Assembly (NCBI RefSeq): GCF_017168255.1
Contig: NZ_JABFAP010000001.1
Span: 2,660,449 to 2,724,448 of the forward strand
Length of the DNA stretch: 64,000 nucleotides
Direction of reading: 5' to 3'
Source of the DNA: Agrococcus sp. KRD186
GTDB taxonomy: Bacteria; Actinomycetota; Actinomycetes; Actinomycetales; Microbacteriaceae
The position numbers and the translations under genes are program-made. A model generated the notes under the pieces. That model made no database searches. It saw nothing but the letters and a program-made list of their open reading frames with translations, and had not been told where the DNA came from. Shown piece after piece: positions 42,341-53,720 of this stretch; the stretch's first letter is position 1; each line of letters opens with the position of its first letter.

Positions 42341-43083
42341 TAGACGAGGCCCTCGGTGTCGCGCTGCAGCTGGTGGCCGTGCCGGAAGAGGGTCGCCAGG
42401 GCGGCGAGCCCGAGCCCGGCGCCGATCGGCCACAGCGGAAGGTCGATGCGGAAGCCGGCCCGCGGCAGCAGCACCGACGGGTCTGCCAGCTCGCCCGTCC
42501 ACTCCGCGCCCGTCCAGGCGAGCGCCTCCTGCGCAGCCATGCTGCCTGCGACATCGCCGAGCACCTCCGCGAGGAGGCCACCGGCCAGCACCACCACAGC
42601 GGTGACCATCGTCAGTCGCTCGAGCAGCGGTGCGAACGGCCGACCGGCGCGCAGGCGCAGGCAGCCGACGGCGATCAGCGCCGCGACGGTGCCCGGCACG
42701 AGCCAGCCGAGCGCCAGCGCGATCGCCCAGCACAGGCGCGCGACGAAGCTCAGGTCGGCGACGAGCAGGTCGGCCGAGGTGAAGCCGCCGCCCACGCGGT
42801 TCGCGGTCGTCCCCTCGACCTCGGCGCCTGCGGGAAGCTGCGGCCAGAACTCCTGCACCGGCACGGTGATGCCGACGGGGTTCTGCAGCAGGGCGGCGAG
42901 CAGCGCGATGATCGCACCGATCGCCGACAGCGCTGCGGCACCTGCGGCGACGACGAGCGCCGTGGTGACGACGGCGCCCGAGCCGCCGTCGCGCCGCGCG
43001 CGCACGCCGACCACCAGCAGCGCGATGGCGCCCAGCAGCAGCGTGGCCATGACGAGCCCCGTCATCCCGGCGATTGTGCTCAT
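42340..43083 (-). CDS. DUF2975 family membrane protein
   Basis: A 247-residue protein with four or five membrane helices (SGAVVTTALVVAAGAAALS, LCWAIALALGWLVPG and others), in the usual pair with a YozG-like regulator. No function is established. ATG at 43083 has GGGAG 5 bases upstream; two further in-frame ATGs at 43095 and 43101 lie inside an inverted repeat and have no ribosome site. Confidence 0.78.
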   Translation of the reverse strand: MSTIAGMTGLVMATLLLGAIALLVVGVRARRDGGSGAVVTTALVVAAGAAALSAIGAIIALLAALLQNPVGITVPVQEFWPQLPAGAEVEGTTANRVGGGFTSADLLVADLSFVARLCWAIALALGWLVPGTVAALIAVGCLRLRAGRPFAPLLERLTMVTAVVVLAGGLLAEVLGDVAGSMAAQEALAWTGAEWTGELADPSVLLPRAGFRIDLPLWPIGAGLGLAALATLFRHGHQLQRDTEGLV

Positions 43084-43098
43084 CGCGACTCCCATCCG

Positions 43099-43165
43099 CA
43101 TCGACAGGTGCCTGTCGATGCTCGTCTGAACCTTATCGATTATCGTTGTTATCGATTGTCGATGC
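43099..43165. promoter_or_regulatory. Operator cluster before the DUF2975-XRE pair
   Basis: A perfect 22-base palindrome CATCGACAGGTGCCTGTCGATG (43099-43120) is followed by two direct TTATCGATT units (43133 and 43149) and a further TGTCGATGC half-site. The region sits between the DUF2975 gene and clpC, and is AT-richer than its surroundings. Confidence 0.5.
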
Positions 43166-43329
43166 GGTAACGGCGGGCCGTGACGAGCGCAAGGGCGGAT
43201 GCGCGCACGGCGGCCACGACGCATCCGTCTGTCTCGGTCCGTGTCGGTCTGTGTCGCGCCCACAGCGAACAGCCGCACGCCGTCCCCCGACCCGCGGCTA
43301 CGCTCGGGAACCAAGGAAGGGAGGCAGCG

Positions 43330-45810
<2,481 letters not shown>

Positions 45811-45823
45811 TCGGCTGCCTGCA

Positions 45824-45857
45824 CGAGAAGGGGATCCCGAGAGGGGTCCCCTTCTCG
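45824..45857 (+). terminator. clpC terminator
   Basis: CGAGAAGGGGA(TCCCGAGAGGGG)TCCCCTTCTCG hairpin begins 13 bases after the clpC stop; the stem matches that of the terminator at 2408-2450. Confidence 0.75.
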
Positions 45858-45991
45858 CTGGTTCCGATGGAAGACCGCGGATGTTCACCTGCCGGCAACT
45901 TTTGGGCCTCGCGCTCACCCTCGGAACTTCCTAGGGTGGATCTTGGCGCGCCCTGTGCGCCTTCCGCATCCATGGCAACGGAGACACTGTG

Positions 45992-48249
45992 ATGAAGCAC
46001 TTCAAGCGCAATACCGCGGTTGGCGCCGCCTGCGCACTCGGACTCGGGCTGATGGTCGCCCGCAGGCCGCTGTGGCAGCGCCGATCGAGGTCGACCCAGC
46101 GACGACCGCCGTCGTGAACCTCCTCCACTTCAACGACTTCCACGGCCGCATCGTCGGCAGCTCGGTCGATGAGGGAACGTTCATCCCCAGCACGACCACG
46201 CTGTTCGCCGGCACCATCGAGCAGCTGCGCGCCGACTACGCGTCGAACACACTGCTGCTCTCGGGCGGCGACTCCATCGGCGCCTCCAACTTCACCTCCG
46301 CCTCGCAGGACGATGAGCCGGCGATCGACGTGCTGAACGCGCTGGATGTGTCGGCCTCGGCGGTCGGCAACCACGAGTTCGACAAGGGCGTCGACGACAT
46401 CGTCGCCGGCGGCCGCGTCGACCTGCTGGCGGACTTCCCGTACCTCTCCGCGAACGTGACGCTCGACGGGGCGCCCATCGGGCCCGCCTACGAGACCTTC
46501 GAGGTCGACGGCGTCACCGTTGCCGTGATCGGTGCGGTCACAGAGCAGACTCCGAGCCTTGTCGACGGCAGCGGCCTCCTGGGGGTCGAGTTCGCCGACC
46601 CCGTGACCGCGATCAACGGCATCGCGGCCGAACTCACCGACGGCAACGCCGCCAACGGCGAGGCGGAGGTCATCGTCGCAGAGATCCACGAGGGCTCGCA
46701 GGTCAACGTTCCGCTGAACGCCCCGCAGGCGGAGCAGCAGGCGCTGCTCGGGCCCGACGCGGCCGCGGGCGGCGTGTTCGGCAACATGGTCAACAACCTC
46801 TCGGCCGAGGTCGACGTGATCTTCAACGGTCACACCCAACGCGCGTACAGCTGGATGGCGCCGGTTCCCGGTGTTCCCGGCGCGACGCGGCCGGTGGTGC
46901 AGTCCAACGAGTACTCGAACGTGGTCGGCCAGGTGGTGCTGGCCGTCGACCGTGCCAGCGGTGAGGCGACTGCGGAGGTGCTGACCAACCACCAGCGACT
47001 CACGGTGCCCGCCGGCGAGGACCCGGAGGCGTTCCAGACCGGCCTCGAGGAGACCTACCCGCGCGTCGCAGCGGTCTCGACGATCGTCGAGGCGGCTGAG
47101 GAGCAGGCGGCTATCGTCGGCAACCAGGAGGTCGGCACGATCACCGGTCCGATCACCGTGCCGGCGGAGTCCAACGGCAACCGCGGCGAGGAGTCGACCG
47201 CAGCGCAGATGGTCGCCAACATGTACCGAGACCAGCTCGCAAGCGACACCCGCGGCGGTGCCGAGATCGGCATCGTCAACCCCGGCGGCGTGCGCGACAG
47301 CTTCCTGTACGAGCCCACCGCGCCCGAGACGGCACCCGGCATCGTGCGCCTCGCCGAGGCGAACACGATGCTGCCGTTCATCAACAACCTCTGGTCGATC
47401 ACGCTGACGGGCGCACAGCTCGACCAACTGCTCGAGGAGCAGTGGCAGCGGAGCGCGGAGGGCGTGCCCTTCACTTCCGGGCGCACCTATCTGCAGCTGG
47501 GCCTCAGCGACAACGTCACGTACGTCTCCGACCCATCGCGGCCGCTGGACGATCGCGTCAGCGACATCCAGATCGACGGTGCGTTCGTCGCTCCGGACCA
47601 GCAGGTGCGCATCGCCAGCGCGTCGTTCCTGATGGGCGTGAACGGCGGCACGCCGGGCGACAACTTCTGGGCTTTCGCCGGTGGCACCGACGAGCGCGAC
47701 TCGGGTCTGGTCGACCAGGACGCGCTGCTGGGCTACCTGGGCGACAACCCGGGCCTCGCGCCCGACTACTCGGTGCGCCACGTCGACCTGACCGGGCTGC
47801 CCGCAGCGGCTGTGACGGACGGCACCGAGGTCACGATCGACGTGAGCCAGATCGACCGCATCCGTTCCACAGGCGCGAGCGCGAGCGAGTGGCTCGAGGT
47901 GCGTGCCGCCGACGGGACCGTGCTCGGCACCGCTGCGGTCGTGGTCGAGAACGACGGTGCCGGCGCACCGCTGAGAACCGTGGCGACGGTGACCTTCACC
48001 GCCGCCACCGACCGTGAGGACGGCTCCACGGCCGCCGAGGACTACCGCATCGTGACCTCGAACGGAACCGAGATCCCGTTCCAACTCGAGGTGACCGCAG
48101 AGGCGGAAGCGGAGGGTCCGGGCAACGGCAACGGCAACGGCAACGCGTACGGCCACGCCAATGGCCAGGGGCACAGCTCGCACGGCAACGGCAACGGCAA
48201 CGGCCACGACAAGGGGCAGCACCGACACGACGCGATCCTCTTCTACTGA
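45992..48249 (+). CDS. Bifunctional metallophosphatase / 5'-nucleotidase, signal peptide frameshifted
   Basis: Secreted UshA-type nucleotidase releasing phosphate from nucleotides. The ATG at 45992 with GGAGA upstream opens a good signal peptide (MKHFKRNTAVGAACALGLGL), but near 46054 the frame must shift to continue: AQAA-like VAAPIEVDPA begins in another frame, as if one base had been lost from a C run. From there ~730 residues are intact, with LLHFNDFHG, GGDSIGAS, GNHEFDKG, GHTQ, then the 5'-nucleotidase C-domain (NPGGVRDSF, FINNLW). The last 40 residues are Gly/Asn/His-rich. As read, the export signal is separated from the enzyme. Confidence 0.8.
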
Positions 48250-48262
48250 TCCATAGTTGACG

Positions 48263-48292
48263 GGGCGGGAGGCGCAGCGCCGCCTCCCGCCC
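48263..48292 (+). terminator. Terminator behind the nucleotidase gene
   Basis: GGGCGGGAGGCG / CGCCTCCCGCCC hairpin with a 6-base loop, 14 bases after the stop; no U-tract. Confidence 0.6.
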
Positions 48293-48334
48293 TGGCGTGC
48301 CCGATGGGTGGAGCAGGACGGGGGCACACCCGCG

Positions 48335-48340
48335 TAGGCT
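48335..48340 (+). promoter_or_regulatory. -10 box of the N-acetyltransferase gene
   Basis: TAGGCT lies 8 bases before GTG 48349, which decides that start over GTG 48343 (only 2 bases away). Confidence 0.45.
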
Positions 48341-48348
48341 CGGTGACC

Positions 48349-48861
48349 GTGACCACCGACGCATCCGCCATCACCGTGCGCCCCGCCCGCACGAGCGACG
48401 TGCGGGCGATGCAGCGCATCATCGAGCCCTACGTGCAGCGCCGCATCCTGCTCGGCAAGGAGCTCGTCACGCTCTTCGAGGCTGTGCAGGAGTTCGTGGT
48501 CGCCGAGCGCGAGGGCGAGCTGGTCGGCTGCGGCGCACTGCACGTGCTGTGGGAGGACCTGGGCGAGGTGCGCACCATCGCCGCAGCCCAGGGCGCGGTC
48601 GGCAAGGGTGTCGGCCACGCCATGCTCGATGCGCTCGAGCACCGCGCGCGAGAGCTCGGCCTGACCCGCCTGTTCTGCCTGACCTTCGAGACCGACTTCT
48701 TCGGCCGGCACGGCTACGAGGAGGTCGACGAGCAGGTGGTGCCGCCCGAGGTCTTCGCCGAGCTGCTCCGCTCGGCCGACGGTGGCGTCGCCGAGTTCCT
48801 CGATCTCGCGCACGTCAAGCCCAACACGCTGGGCAACACGCGCATGCTCAAGCGTCTCTGA
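48349..48861 (+). CDS. argA: Amino-acid N-acetyltransferase (short ArgA type)
   Basis: GNAT protein of 170 residues that closely follows the actinobacterial N-acetylglutamate synthase pattern known from Mycobacterium (Rv2747): RPARTSDVRAMQRIIEPY, KELVTLFEAVQEF, GCGALHVLWEDLGEVRT, the acetyl-CoA loop region AVGKGVGHAML, FETDFFGRHGY and VKPNTLGNTRML. It makes N-acetylglutamate, the first arginine precursor. The start GTG 48349 fits leaderless transcription; upstream in-frame codons back to 48304 lack support. Confidence 0.85.
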   Translation: MTTDASAITVRPARTSDVRAMQRIIEPYVQRRILLGKELVTLFEAVQEFVVAEREGELVGCGALHVLWEDLGEVRTIAAAQGAVGKGVGHAMLDALEHRARELGLTRLFCLTFETDFFGRHGYEEVDEQVVPPEVFAELLRSADGGVAEFLDLAHVKPNTLGNTRMLKRL

Positions 48862-48874
48862 GCCGGCTCTCGCC

Positions 48875-48880
48875 TACCCT
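48875..48880 (+). promoter_or_regulatory. -10 box of the gene at 48887
   Basis: TACCCT, 6 bases, then GTG 48887: leaderless geometry. Confidence 0.5.
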
Positions 48881-48886
48881 GGATCA

Positions 48887-49555
48887 GTGAGCAAGGGATC
48901 TTCAGCGAAGCGCCGCGCGGCCGTGCGCAGACGCCGCACGCTGCTGACGCTGCTCGTGCTGGTGGTCGTGGCGGCCGTCGCGCTGTTCGTCTGGCGCCCG
49001 TGGGAGGCCGGCGAGCCGACGCCGCCGCCGGTGCCGAGCGAGAGCACGCCGACGTCGCCCGAGGCGGGCGAGACCGAGCCGAGCGAGACGCCCCAGCCGA
49101 CCGAGACGGAGCCGTTCACGCCGATCGGCGGCAACCCGACGGCGGATGCCGGTGAGCCCTGCGCGCCCGAGCAGGTGCGCGTCACCCCGCAGACCGATCA
49201 CACCACCTACGCCGCCGACGAGCCCGTGCAGCTCTCGTTCACCCTCGAGAACACCGGCGAGGCGGCCTGCTCGCTGAACGTCGGTACGAGTGTGCAGGAG
49301 TACGAGATCCGCACCGGCGACGAGCTCGTCTACCGCTGGTCGGACTGCGCGGCCGACGTGCAGGACAGCGTCGCGACGCTCGAGCCGGGCGCACCGCAGA
49401 CGACCGTGCCGATCGAGTGGGACCGCAGCCGGTCGTCTGCGGACACCTGCACCTCGGAGCGGCCGCAGGTCACCGCGGGCGGCGCCGCCTACAACCTCAG
49501 CGTGCAGGTCGGTGACTTCGCCAGCCTGGAGAGCCGGCAGTTCATCCTCGAGTGA
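48887..49555 (+). CDS. Membrane-anchored protein with extracytoplasmic domain
   Basis: A 222-residue protein: a basic N-terminus, one membrane helix (LLTLLVLVVVAAVALFVW, residues ~17-34), a Pro/Thr/Glu-rich stalk, then a ~120-residue extracellular domain with four cysteines (GEPCAPEQ, EAACSLNVG, SDCAADV, TCTSERP) and a beta-rich pattern (VQLSFTLENTG) like immunoglobulin-type or intracellular-protease-inhibitor folds. Function is not known. It is convergent with radA; the two stop codons are adjacent, without a terminator. Confidence 0.75.
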   Translation: MSKGSSAKRRAAVRRRRTLLTLLVLVVVAAVALFVWRPWEAGEPTPPPVPSESTPTSPEAGETEPSETPQPTETEPFTPIGGNPTADAGEPCAPEQVRVTPQTDHTTYAADEPVQLSFTLENTGEAACSLNVGTSVQEYEIRTGDELVYRWSDCAADVQDSVATLEPGAPQTTVPIEWDRSRSSADTCTSERPQVTAGGAAYNLSVQVGDFASLESRQFILE

Positions 49556-50917
49556 TCAGAACTCGGGCACGGCGATCGGCCGCTGCACCGGGGCGGACTC
49601 GTTGCGACCCTGCCTGATCGCCTCTGGGACGGCGTTGCGCACCAGGCCGACGGCGTCGTCCAGGACGCGCGTGTAGCCGAGCCGCCTGGCCTCCTGCACG
49701 CGGCGGCCGGCCGCCGAGGCTGCCCGGATCTCGCCGGCCAGCGAGATCTCCCCGACAGCCGCGAGCCGGCGCGGCAGCGCGACGTTGTGCTCGGCGCTCG
49801 CGATGGCGAGCGCGATCGCCAGGTCGGCGCCCGGCTCGGTGAGCTTGATGCCGCCGACGGTCGAGACGTAGACGTCCCTGCCGCCCAGGTGCAGGCCGGC
49901 GTGCCGCTCGAGCACCGCGAGCACCATCGCGACGCGCGACGCGTCGACGCCGTTCACGACCCGCCGCGGCTGCGGCGTCGACGCCGCGACCACGAGCGCC
50001 TGCACCTCCACGGGGATCGCCCGCCGCCCCTCGAGGGCCACGGTCACGCAGGTGCCCGCGAGCGGCGTCGCAGACCGCGAGAGGAACAGGCCGGAGGGGT
50101 CCGGCACCTCGAGGATGCCGTCGCCGGTCATCTCGAAGCAGCCCACCTCGTCGGTCGGGCCGAAGCGGTTCTTCGAGGTGCGCACGAAGCGCAGCGCCGT
50201 CTGCCGGTCGCCGTCGAAGTGCGCGACGACATCGACGAGGTGCTCGAGCAGCCGCGGCCCGGCGACCGAGCCGTCCTTGGTGACGTGCCCGACCAGCAGC
50301 AGCGGCACATCCGCCTCCTTCGCCGCTCGGGTGAGGGCGGACGCGACGTCGCGCACCTGGCTGGGGCCGCCGGCGAGGCCGTCGTTGTCGGCGTTCGCGA
50401 CCGATTGCGCCGAGTCGACGATCACGAGCTCGGGCTGCGTCTCGACCAGCTGGCCGAGGATGGTCGCCAGGTCGGTCTCGCTCGCGAGGTAGAGCTGCGG
50501 CTCGAGCGCGCCGGTGCGCTCGGCGCGCAGCCGCACCTGCGCGAGCGACTCCTCGCCGGAGACGTAGAGCACCCGCTTCCCGGCGGCGGCGGCCTTCGCG
50601 GCGACCGCGAGCAGCAGCGTCGACTTGCCCACCCCCGGCTCGCCCGAGCACAGCACCACCGCGCCCGGCACGATGCCGCCGCCGAGCACGCGATCGAACT
50701 CGCCGATCCCGGTCGGCCACCGGGGCGCATCCGTCGTCTGCAGCTCGGTGATCGGCCGTGCGCCGCGGCCGGCGGGCACGGTGGCGGGGCGGATGCGCGT
50801 CACCGATGCGCCGACCTCCTCGACGGTGCCCCACTGCTGGCACTCGCCGCAGCGGCCGACCCACTTGAGGGTCGCCCAACCGCACTCGGAGCAGCGGAAC
50901 GCGGGAGCCTTGGCCAT
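49556..50917 (-). CDS. radA: DNA repair protein RadA (Sms)
   Basis: Helicase-like branch-migration factor of recombination. The 453-residue protein has the N-terminal zinc ribbon CSECGWATLKWVGRCGEC, Walker A GEPGVGKST near residue 95, the RadA motif KNRFG, and a C-terminal Lon-protease-like domain (VSTVGGIKLTEPGADLAIAL). ATG at 50917 is 7 bases from TAGCCT on the minus strand (50930-50925), so it is probably leaderless. Confidence 0.96.
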   Translation of the reverse strand: MAKAPAFRCSECGWATLKWVGRCGECQQWGTVEEVGASVTRIRPATVPAGRGARPITELQTTDAPRWPTGIGEFDRVLGGGIVPGAVVLCSGEPGVGKSTLLLAVAAKAAAAGKRVLYVSGEESLAQVRLRAERTGALEPQLYLASETDLATILGQLVETQPELVIVDSAQSVANADNDGLAGGPSQVRDVASALTRAAKEADVPLLLVGHVTKDGSVAGPRLLEHLVDVVAHFDGDRQTALRFVRTSKNRFGPTDEVGCFEMTGDGILEVPDPSGLFLSRSATPLAGTCVTVALEGRRAIPVEVQALVVAASTPQPRRVVNGVDASRVAMVLAVLERHAGLHLGGRDVYVSTVGGIKLTEPGADLAIALAIASAEHNVALPRRLAAVGEISLAGEIRAASAAGRRVQEARRLGYTRVLDDAVGLVRNAVPEAIRQGRNESAPVQRPIAVPEF

Positions 50918-50924
50918 GCCTGCG

Positions 50925-50930
50925 AGGCTA
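50925..50930 (-). promoter_or_regulatory. -10 box of radA
   Basis: TAGCCT on the minus strand, 7 bases before the radA ATG. Confidence 0.45.
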
Positions 50931-51023
50931 CCGGCGACCGCTGACTCCCCGGGCCGGCACCGCGCGCACCTGTCAGCGGTGTCCCTGCGCGCGGGCTGTG
51001 AGCGGCATCGGCGAGCGACCCAG

Positions 51024-51029
51024 TACCTT
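51024..51029 (+). promoter_or_regulatory. -10 box of the VOC gene
   Basis: TACCTT, 6 bases, then ATG 51036: leaderless geometry. Confidence 0.5.
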
Positions 51030-51035
51030 GTCCTC

Positions 51036-51404
51036 ATGCTCAGTGTCGGCTCGATCGTGATCCGCTGCAGCGACCTCGATCGCCAGCTGCTGTTCTGGTC
51101 GGCCGCGCTCGACTATGAGCCCCGTGTGCCGCTCGACGAGGGGTTCGCGCTGCTGCGCCCGCGCTCGGGCGAGGGGCCGAACGTCTCCCTCGACGCCGTG
51201 CCCAGCGAGCGCATCCTGCCCCCGCGCATCCACCTCGACCTGTACGCCGACGACCAGGCTGCTGAGCTCGACCGGCTCGAGTCGCTCGGGGCGCTGCGCG
51301 TGCACTGGCCGAAGCGCCCGGAGGGTGCCGACTACGTGATCATGGAGGATCCCGAGGGCAACCGGTTCTGCGTGGTCGACGCCGCCCCGGGCGAGGCGGC
51401 ATGA
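51036..51404 (+). CDS. VOC (glyoxalase/bleomycin-resistance) family protein
   Basis: A 122-residue protein of the vicinal-oxygen-chelate fold: SVGSIVIRCSDLDRQLLFW at the start, a central RIHLDLYADD, and the end MEDPEGNRFCVVDA. Metal ligands are only partly evident, so the reaction cannot be named; lactoylglutathione-lyase-like or binding roles are possible. Its stop overlaps the ATG of the acetyltransferase gene. Confidence 0.85.
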   Translation: MLSVGSIVIRCSDLDRQLLFWSAALDYEPRVPLDEGFALLRPRSGEGPNVSLDAVPSERILPPRIHLDLYADDQAAELDRLESLGALRVHWPKRPEGADYVIMEDPEGNRFCVVDAAPGEAA

Positions 51405-51940
51405 CCGCCAACATCCGCGACGCGCGCATCGACGACGTCGCAGGCATCGCGAAGGTGCGGGTCGAGACCTGGCGGGCGGCCTACGACGGCCTGGTGCCCC
51501 AGGAGATCCTCGACCGCATGGACATCGAGCGCGAGACCGCCCGCCGCATGGAGCACTGGGATGACATGCATGCGGATGCGCGCTGCCACGACCTGGTGGC
51601 GGTGGCCGACGGCGAGGTGGTCGGCTGGGCCATGTGCGGGCCGGCGCGCGACGAGGACGCGCCCGCGACCGGCGAGGTGTACGCGATCTACGCGCACGCC
51701 TCGCGGTGGTCGCGCGGCGTCGGCAACGCGCTGCTGCTGGAGCTCGAGCGGCGGCTGATCGCCGATGGGCACGCGAACGCCTATCTGTGGCGGCTGGTCG
51801 GCAACGATCGCGCCGACCACTTCTACGAGGCGCACGGCTGGCGCGCCGACGGCGGCGAGAAGGTCGAGGAGGGCATGCGCGAGCTGCGGCACGTGCGGGT
51901 GCTGGGCCGCGCGTTGGCGCAGGGTTCTGCGCTCGTGTAA
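51401..51940 (+). CDS. GNAT family N-acetyltransferase
   Basis: A 179-residue acetyltransferase: IRDARIDDVAGIAKVRVETW start, acetyl-CoA loop RWSRGVGNALL, and the C-terminal NDRADHFYEAHGWRADG. The substrate is unknown. Coupled to the VOC gene (ATGA overlap). Its stop codon TAA is part of the -10 box of tRNA-Ser. Confidence 0.88.
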   Translation: MTANIRDARIDDVAGIAKVRVETWRAAYDGLVPQEILDRMDIERETARRMEHWDDMHADARCHDLVAVADGEVVGWAMCGPARDEDAPATGEVYAIYAHASRWSRGVGNALLLELERRLIADGHANAYLWRLVGNDRADHFYEAHGWRADGGEKVEEGMRELRHVRVLGRALAQGSALV

Positions 51941-51943
51941 GAT
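51914..51943 (+). promoter_or_regulatory. tRNA-Ser promoter
   Basis: TTGGCG (51914-51919), an 18-base spacer and TAAGAT (51938-51943), with the mature 5' end at 51952. Confidence 0.6.
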
Positions 51944-51951
51944 ATTCCCTT

Positions 51952-52042
51952 GGTGACGTGTCCGAGCGGCCGAAGGTGCGACTCTCGAAAAGTCGTGTAG
52001 GGCAACCCCCTACCGTGGGTTCAAATCCCACCGTCACCGCCA
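51952..52042 (+). tRNA. tRNA-Ser (CGA)
   Basis: 91-nt class II tRNA with acceptor GGTGACG pairing CGTCACC, anticodon loop CTCGAAA (CGA), a long variable arm (GTAGGG...CCCTAC), T-arm GGGTTCAAATCCC and an encoded CCA. It stands at the border between conserved genes and the accessory region to the right. Confidence 0.95.
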
Positions 52043-52080
52043 AACCGCGTCCTTGCTCTCGCCAGCAAGGGCGCGGTTTT
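52043..52080 (+). terminator. tRNA-Ser terminator
   Basis: AACCGCG(T)CCTTGCT / AGCAAGG(G)CGCGGTT hairpin followed by TTTTCGTT directly after the tRNA. Confidence 0.8.
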
Positions 52081-52199
52081 CGTTGTGCGCGGTCATGCCT
52101 GCCTATCTGCAGCCGCCCTGCTCGACGCTCTTCCGCTGCGGCGGGAGCGTGCGTAGGTTGATCCTGACGCGGGCCATCGCTCGCCGGGGAGGGGCAGCC

Positions 52200-53528
52200 A
52201 TGGCCGGCACCGCGAGCACGCCTGCCCTCGCCCTCCCCCTGCTCTGCGCCTCGGCGCTGCGCTCGCGCGTGCTGGCGATTCGGACTGCTGCGGCCCTCGC
52301 GACGGTGGTCGTGCTCGCGGGGTGCTCGGCATCGCCGACGGAGCCCGCGCCGTCGGCCTCGAACTCACTCCCGGAGGCCTGCGCGGCAGCAGCGGAGACA
52401 GTCGTGCAGGCGGCCGGCGAGGTGGTCGCGGCCTACGCGCCGGAGGCGGTCGAGGCGGCGGGTGCGACGCCCGCGGAACCCGACGGCGACCCGCTCGGCG
52501 AGGCCGTCGAGACCGCCATCGCGGAGCGCGATCTGCTGGGCTGCAACCCCAGCGTCTTCCGCAGCGACATCGCCGCCGGGCTTGACGAGATCGAAGCAGA
52601 CGGCCCGCTGGCGGCCGCGGTGCAGCGGCGCGTGACGGCCTCGATCCTGGGCACCGGCCGCACCGAGCCGGGCGAGTGGATGCTGGCCGCCGGCGCCGAC
52701 CTGCACGACGCCGTCGCGCGTGCCGTCGAGGGCACGACGATCGTGCTGCCGGCCGGCACCTGGGAGCTCGACGAGACGCTCGTGCTGCTCGACGGGGTGC
52801 TGCTGCGAGGCGCCGGCCGCGACGCGACGACCCTGCGCTCGAGTGCTGGCGAGGCGGCTGTCGTCGCCGCCACCGCGTCGCTCGTGCGGATCGAGTCGCT
52901 CACGGTCGAGGTGGTCGGCGACCAGCCCGCCTCTGCCGTCGTCGGCGGCCCGAACGCCTCGATCGCGCTCACCGAGGTGCGTCTCGCGGGCGCGGTCGTG
53001 GGCGAGGCGGGCGAGGGCGGCGCCGGCCTCCTGCTCTCTGCGCCGGGCGACGAGGCATCGGGTGGCGGCACGACGCTCGAGGTGACGGATTCGCTGCTCG
53101 AGGGCAACGGGTGGGCAGGCATCGCGGTCTCCGGCGGCCATCGCGTCAGCATCGTCTCGACCGCGTTCGTCGGCAACGGCGACGCCGGCATGCTCTTTCT
53201 CGACCAGAGCTCCGGCTCGGTCCGCTCGAGCACCTTCATCGACAACGGCGTGGGCATCGCGGCGACCGGTTCCGCGACACCGACATGGCTCGGGAGCAGC
53301 GTGTCGGGAGGCGCCGTCGGACTGCAGCTGGACGCATCCGCCATGCCGGTCATCGACGGTATGACCATTACCGGGACGAGCTCGGCGGCGGTCATCTTCG
53401 GGGGCGAGTCCGGCGGTCGGATCGAGGGTACGAACTGCCCGGACGTGCCATACGGGATCGTGATCGCCGACACCGCTGCGCCTACCCTGGGAGCGAACGA
53501 GTGTGCGATCGCCCGCGGCGGAGAGTGA
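52200..53528 (+). CDS. Lipoprotein with parallel beta-helix repeats
   Basis: A 442-residue exported protein. The signal (about 45 residues) ends in the lipobox VLAGCSAS. A helical segment rich in Ala/Glu follows (about 60-155), then from ~170 to the end short repeats of the right-handed beta-helix kind (GTTIVLPAGTWELDETLVLLD, LLRGAGRDATTLRSSAG, GHRVSIVSTAFVGNGDAGM), as in the PbH1 repeats of pectin lyases and surface proteins. Catalytic residues of a lyase are not evident. GGAGGGG is 6 bases before the ATG. It stands between tRNA-Ser and the giant protein gene. Confidence 0.85.
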   Translation: MAGTASTPALALPLLCASALRSRVLAIRTAAALATVVVLAGCSASPTEPAPSASNSLPEACAAAAETVVQAAGEVVAAYAPEAVEAAGATPAEPDGDPLGEAVETAIAERDLLGCNPSVFRSDIAAGLDEIEADGPLAAAVQRRVTASILGTGRTEPGEWMLAAGADLHDAVARAVEGTTIVLPAGTWELDETLVLLDGVLLRGAGRDATTLRSSAGEAAVVAATASLVRIESLTVEVVGDQPASAVVGGPNASIALTEVRLAGAVVGEAGEGGAGLLLSAPGDEASGGGTTLEVTDSLLEGNGWAGIAVSGGHRVSIVSTAFVGNGDAGMLFLDQSSGSVRSSTFIDNGVGIAATGSATPTWLGSSVSGGAVGLQLDASAMPVIDGMTITGTSSAAVIFGGESGGRIEGTNCPDVPYGIVIADTAAPTLGANECAIARGGE

Positions 53529-53720
53529 CCGCCCCGTCATTTTGCTGACCGGGTCTAGATACACGAACGTGCGGCGCTCTGAGCAGAACCTGAGCCAACG
53601 TTGAGCAAGAGTGGCGCGACACGCCGTTGGGGTGCTTGACACTTCGGTGGGATGCTTCATCTCGTTGTGACCGCAGCCGGGTCCCCAGCCGCGGACGATC
53701 CAACTCGAAGGCGATGCGAC

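Noticed and set aside
45943-45991. TTG 45943 as start of the nucleotidase gene
   Set aside because: It would keep the enzyme in frame but gives an Arg-rich, non-hydrophobic N-terminus without a ribosome site; the signal peptide at 45992 in another frame is clearly the original start.
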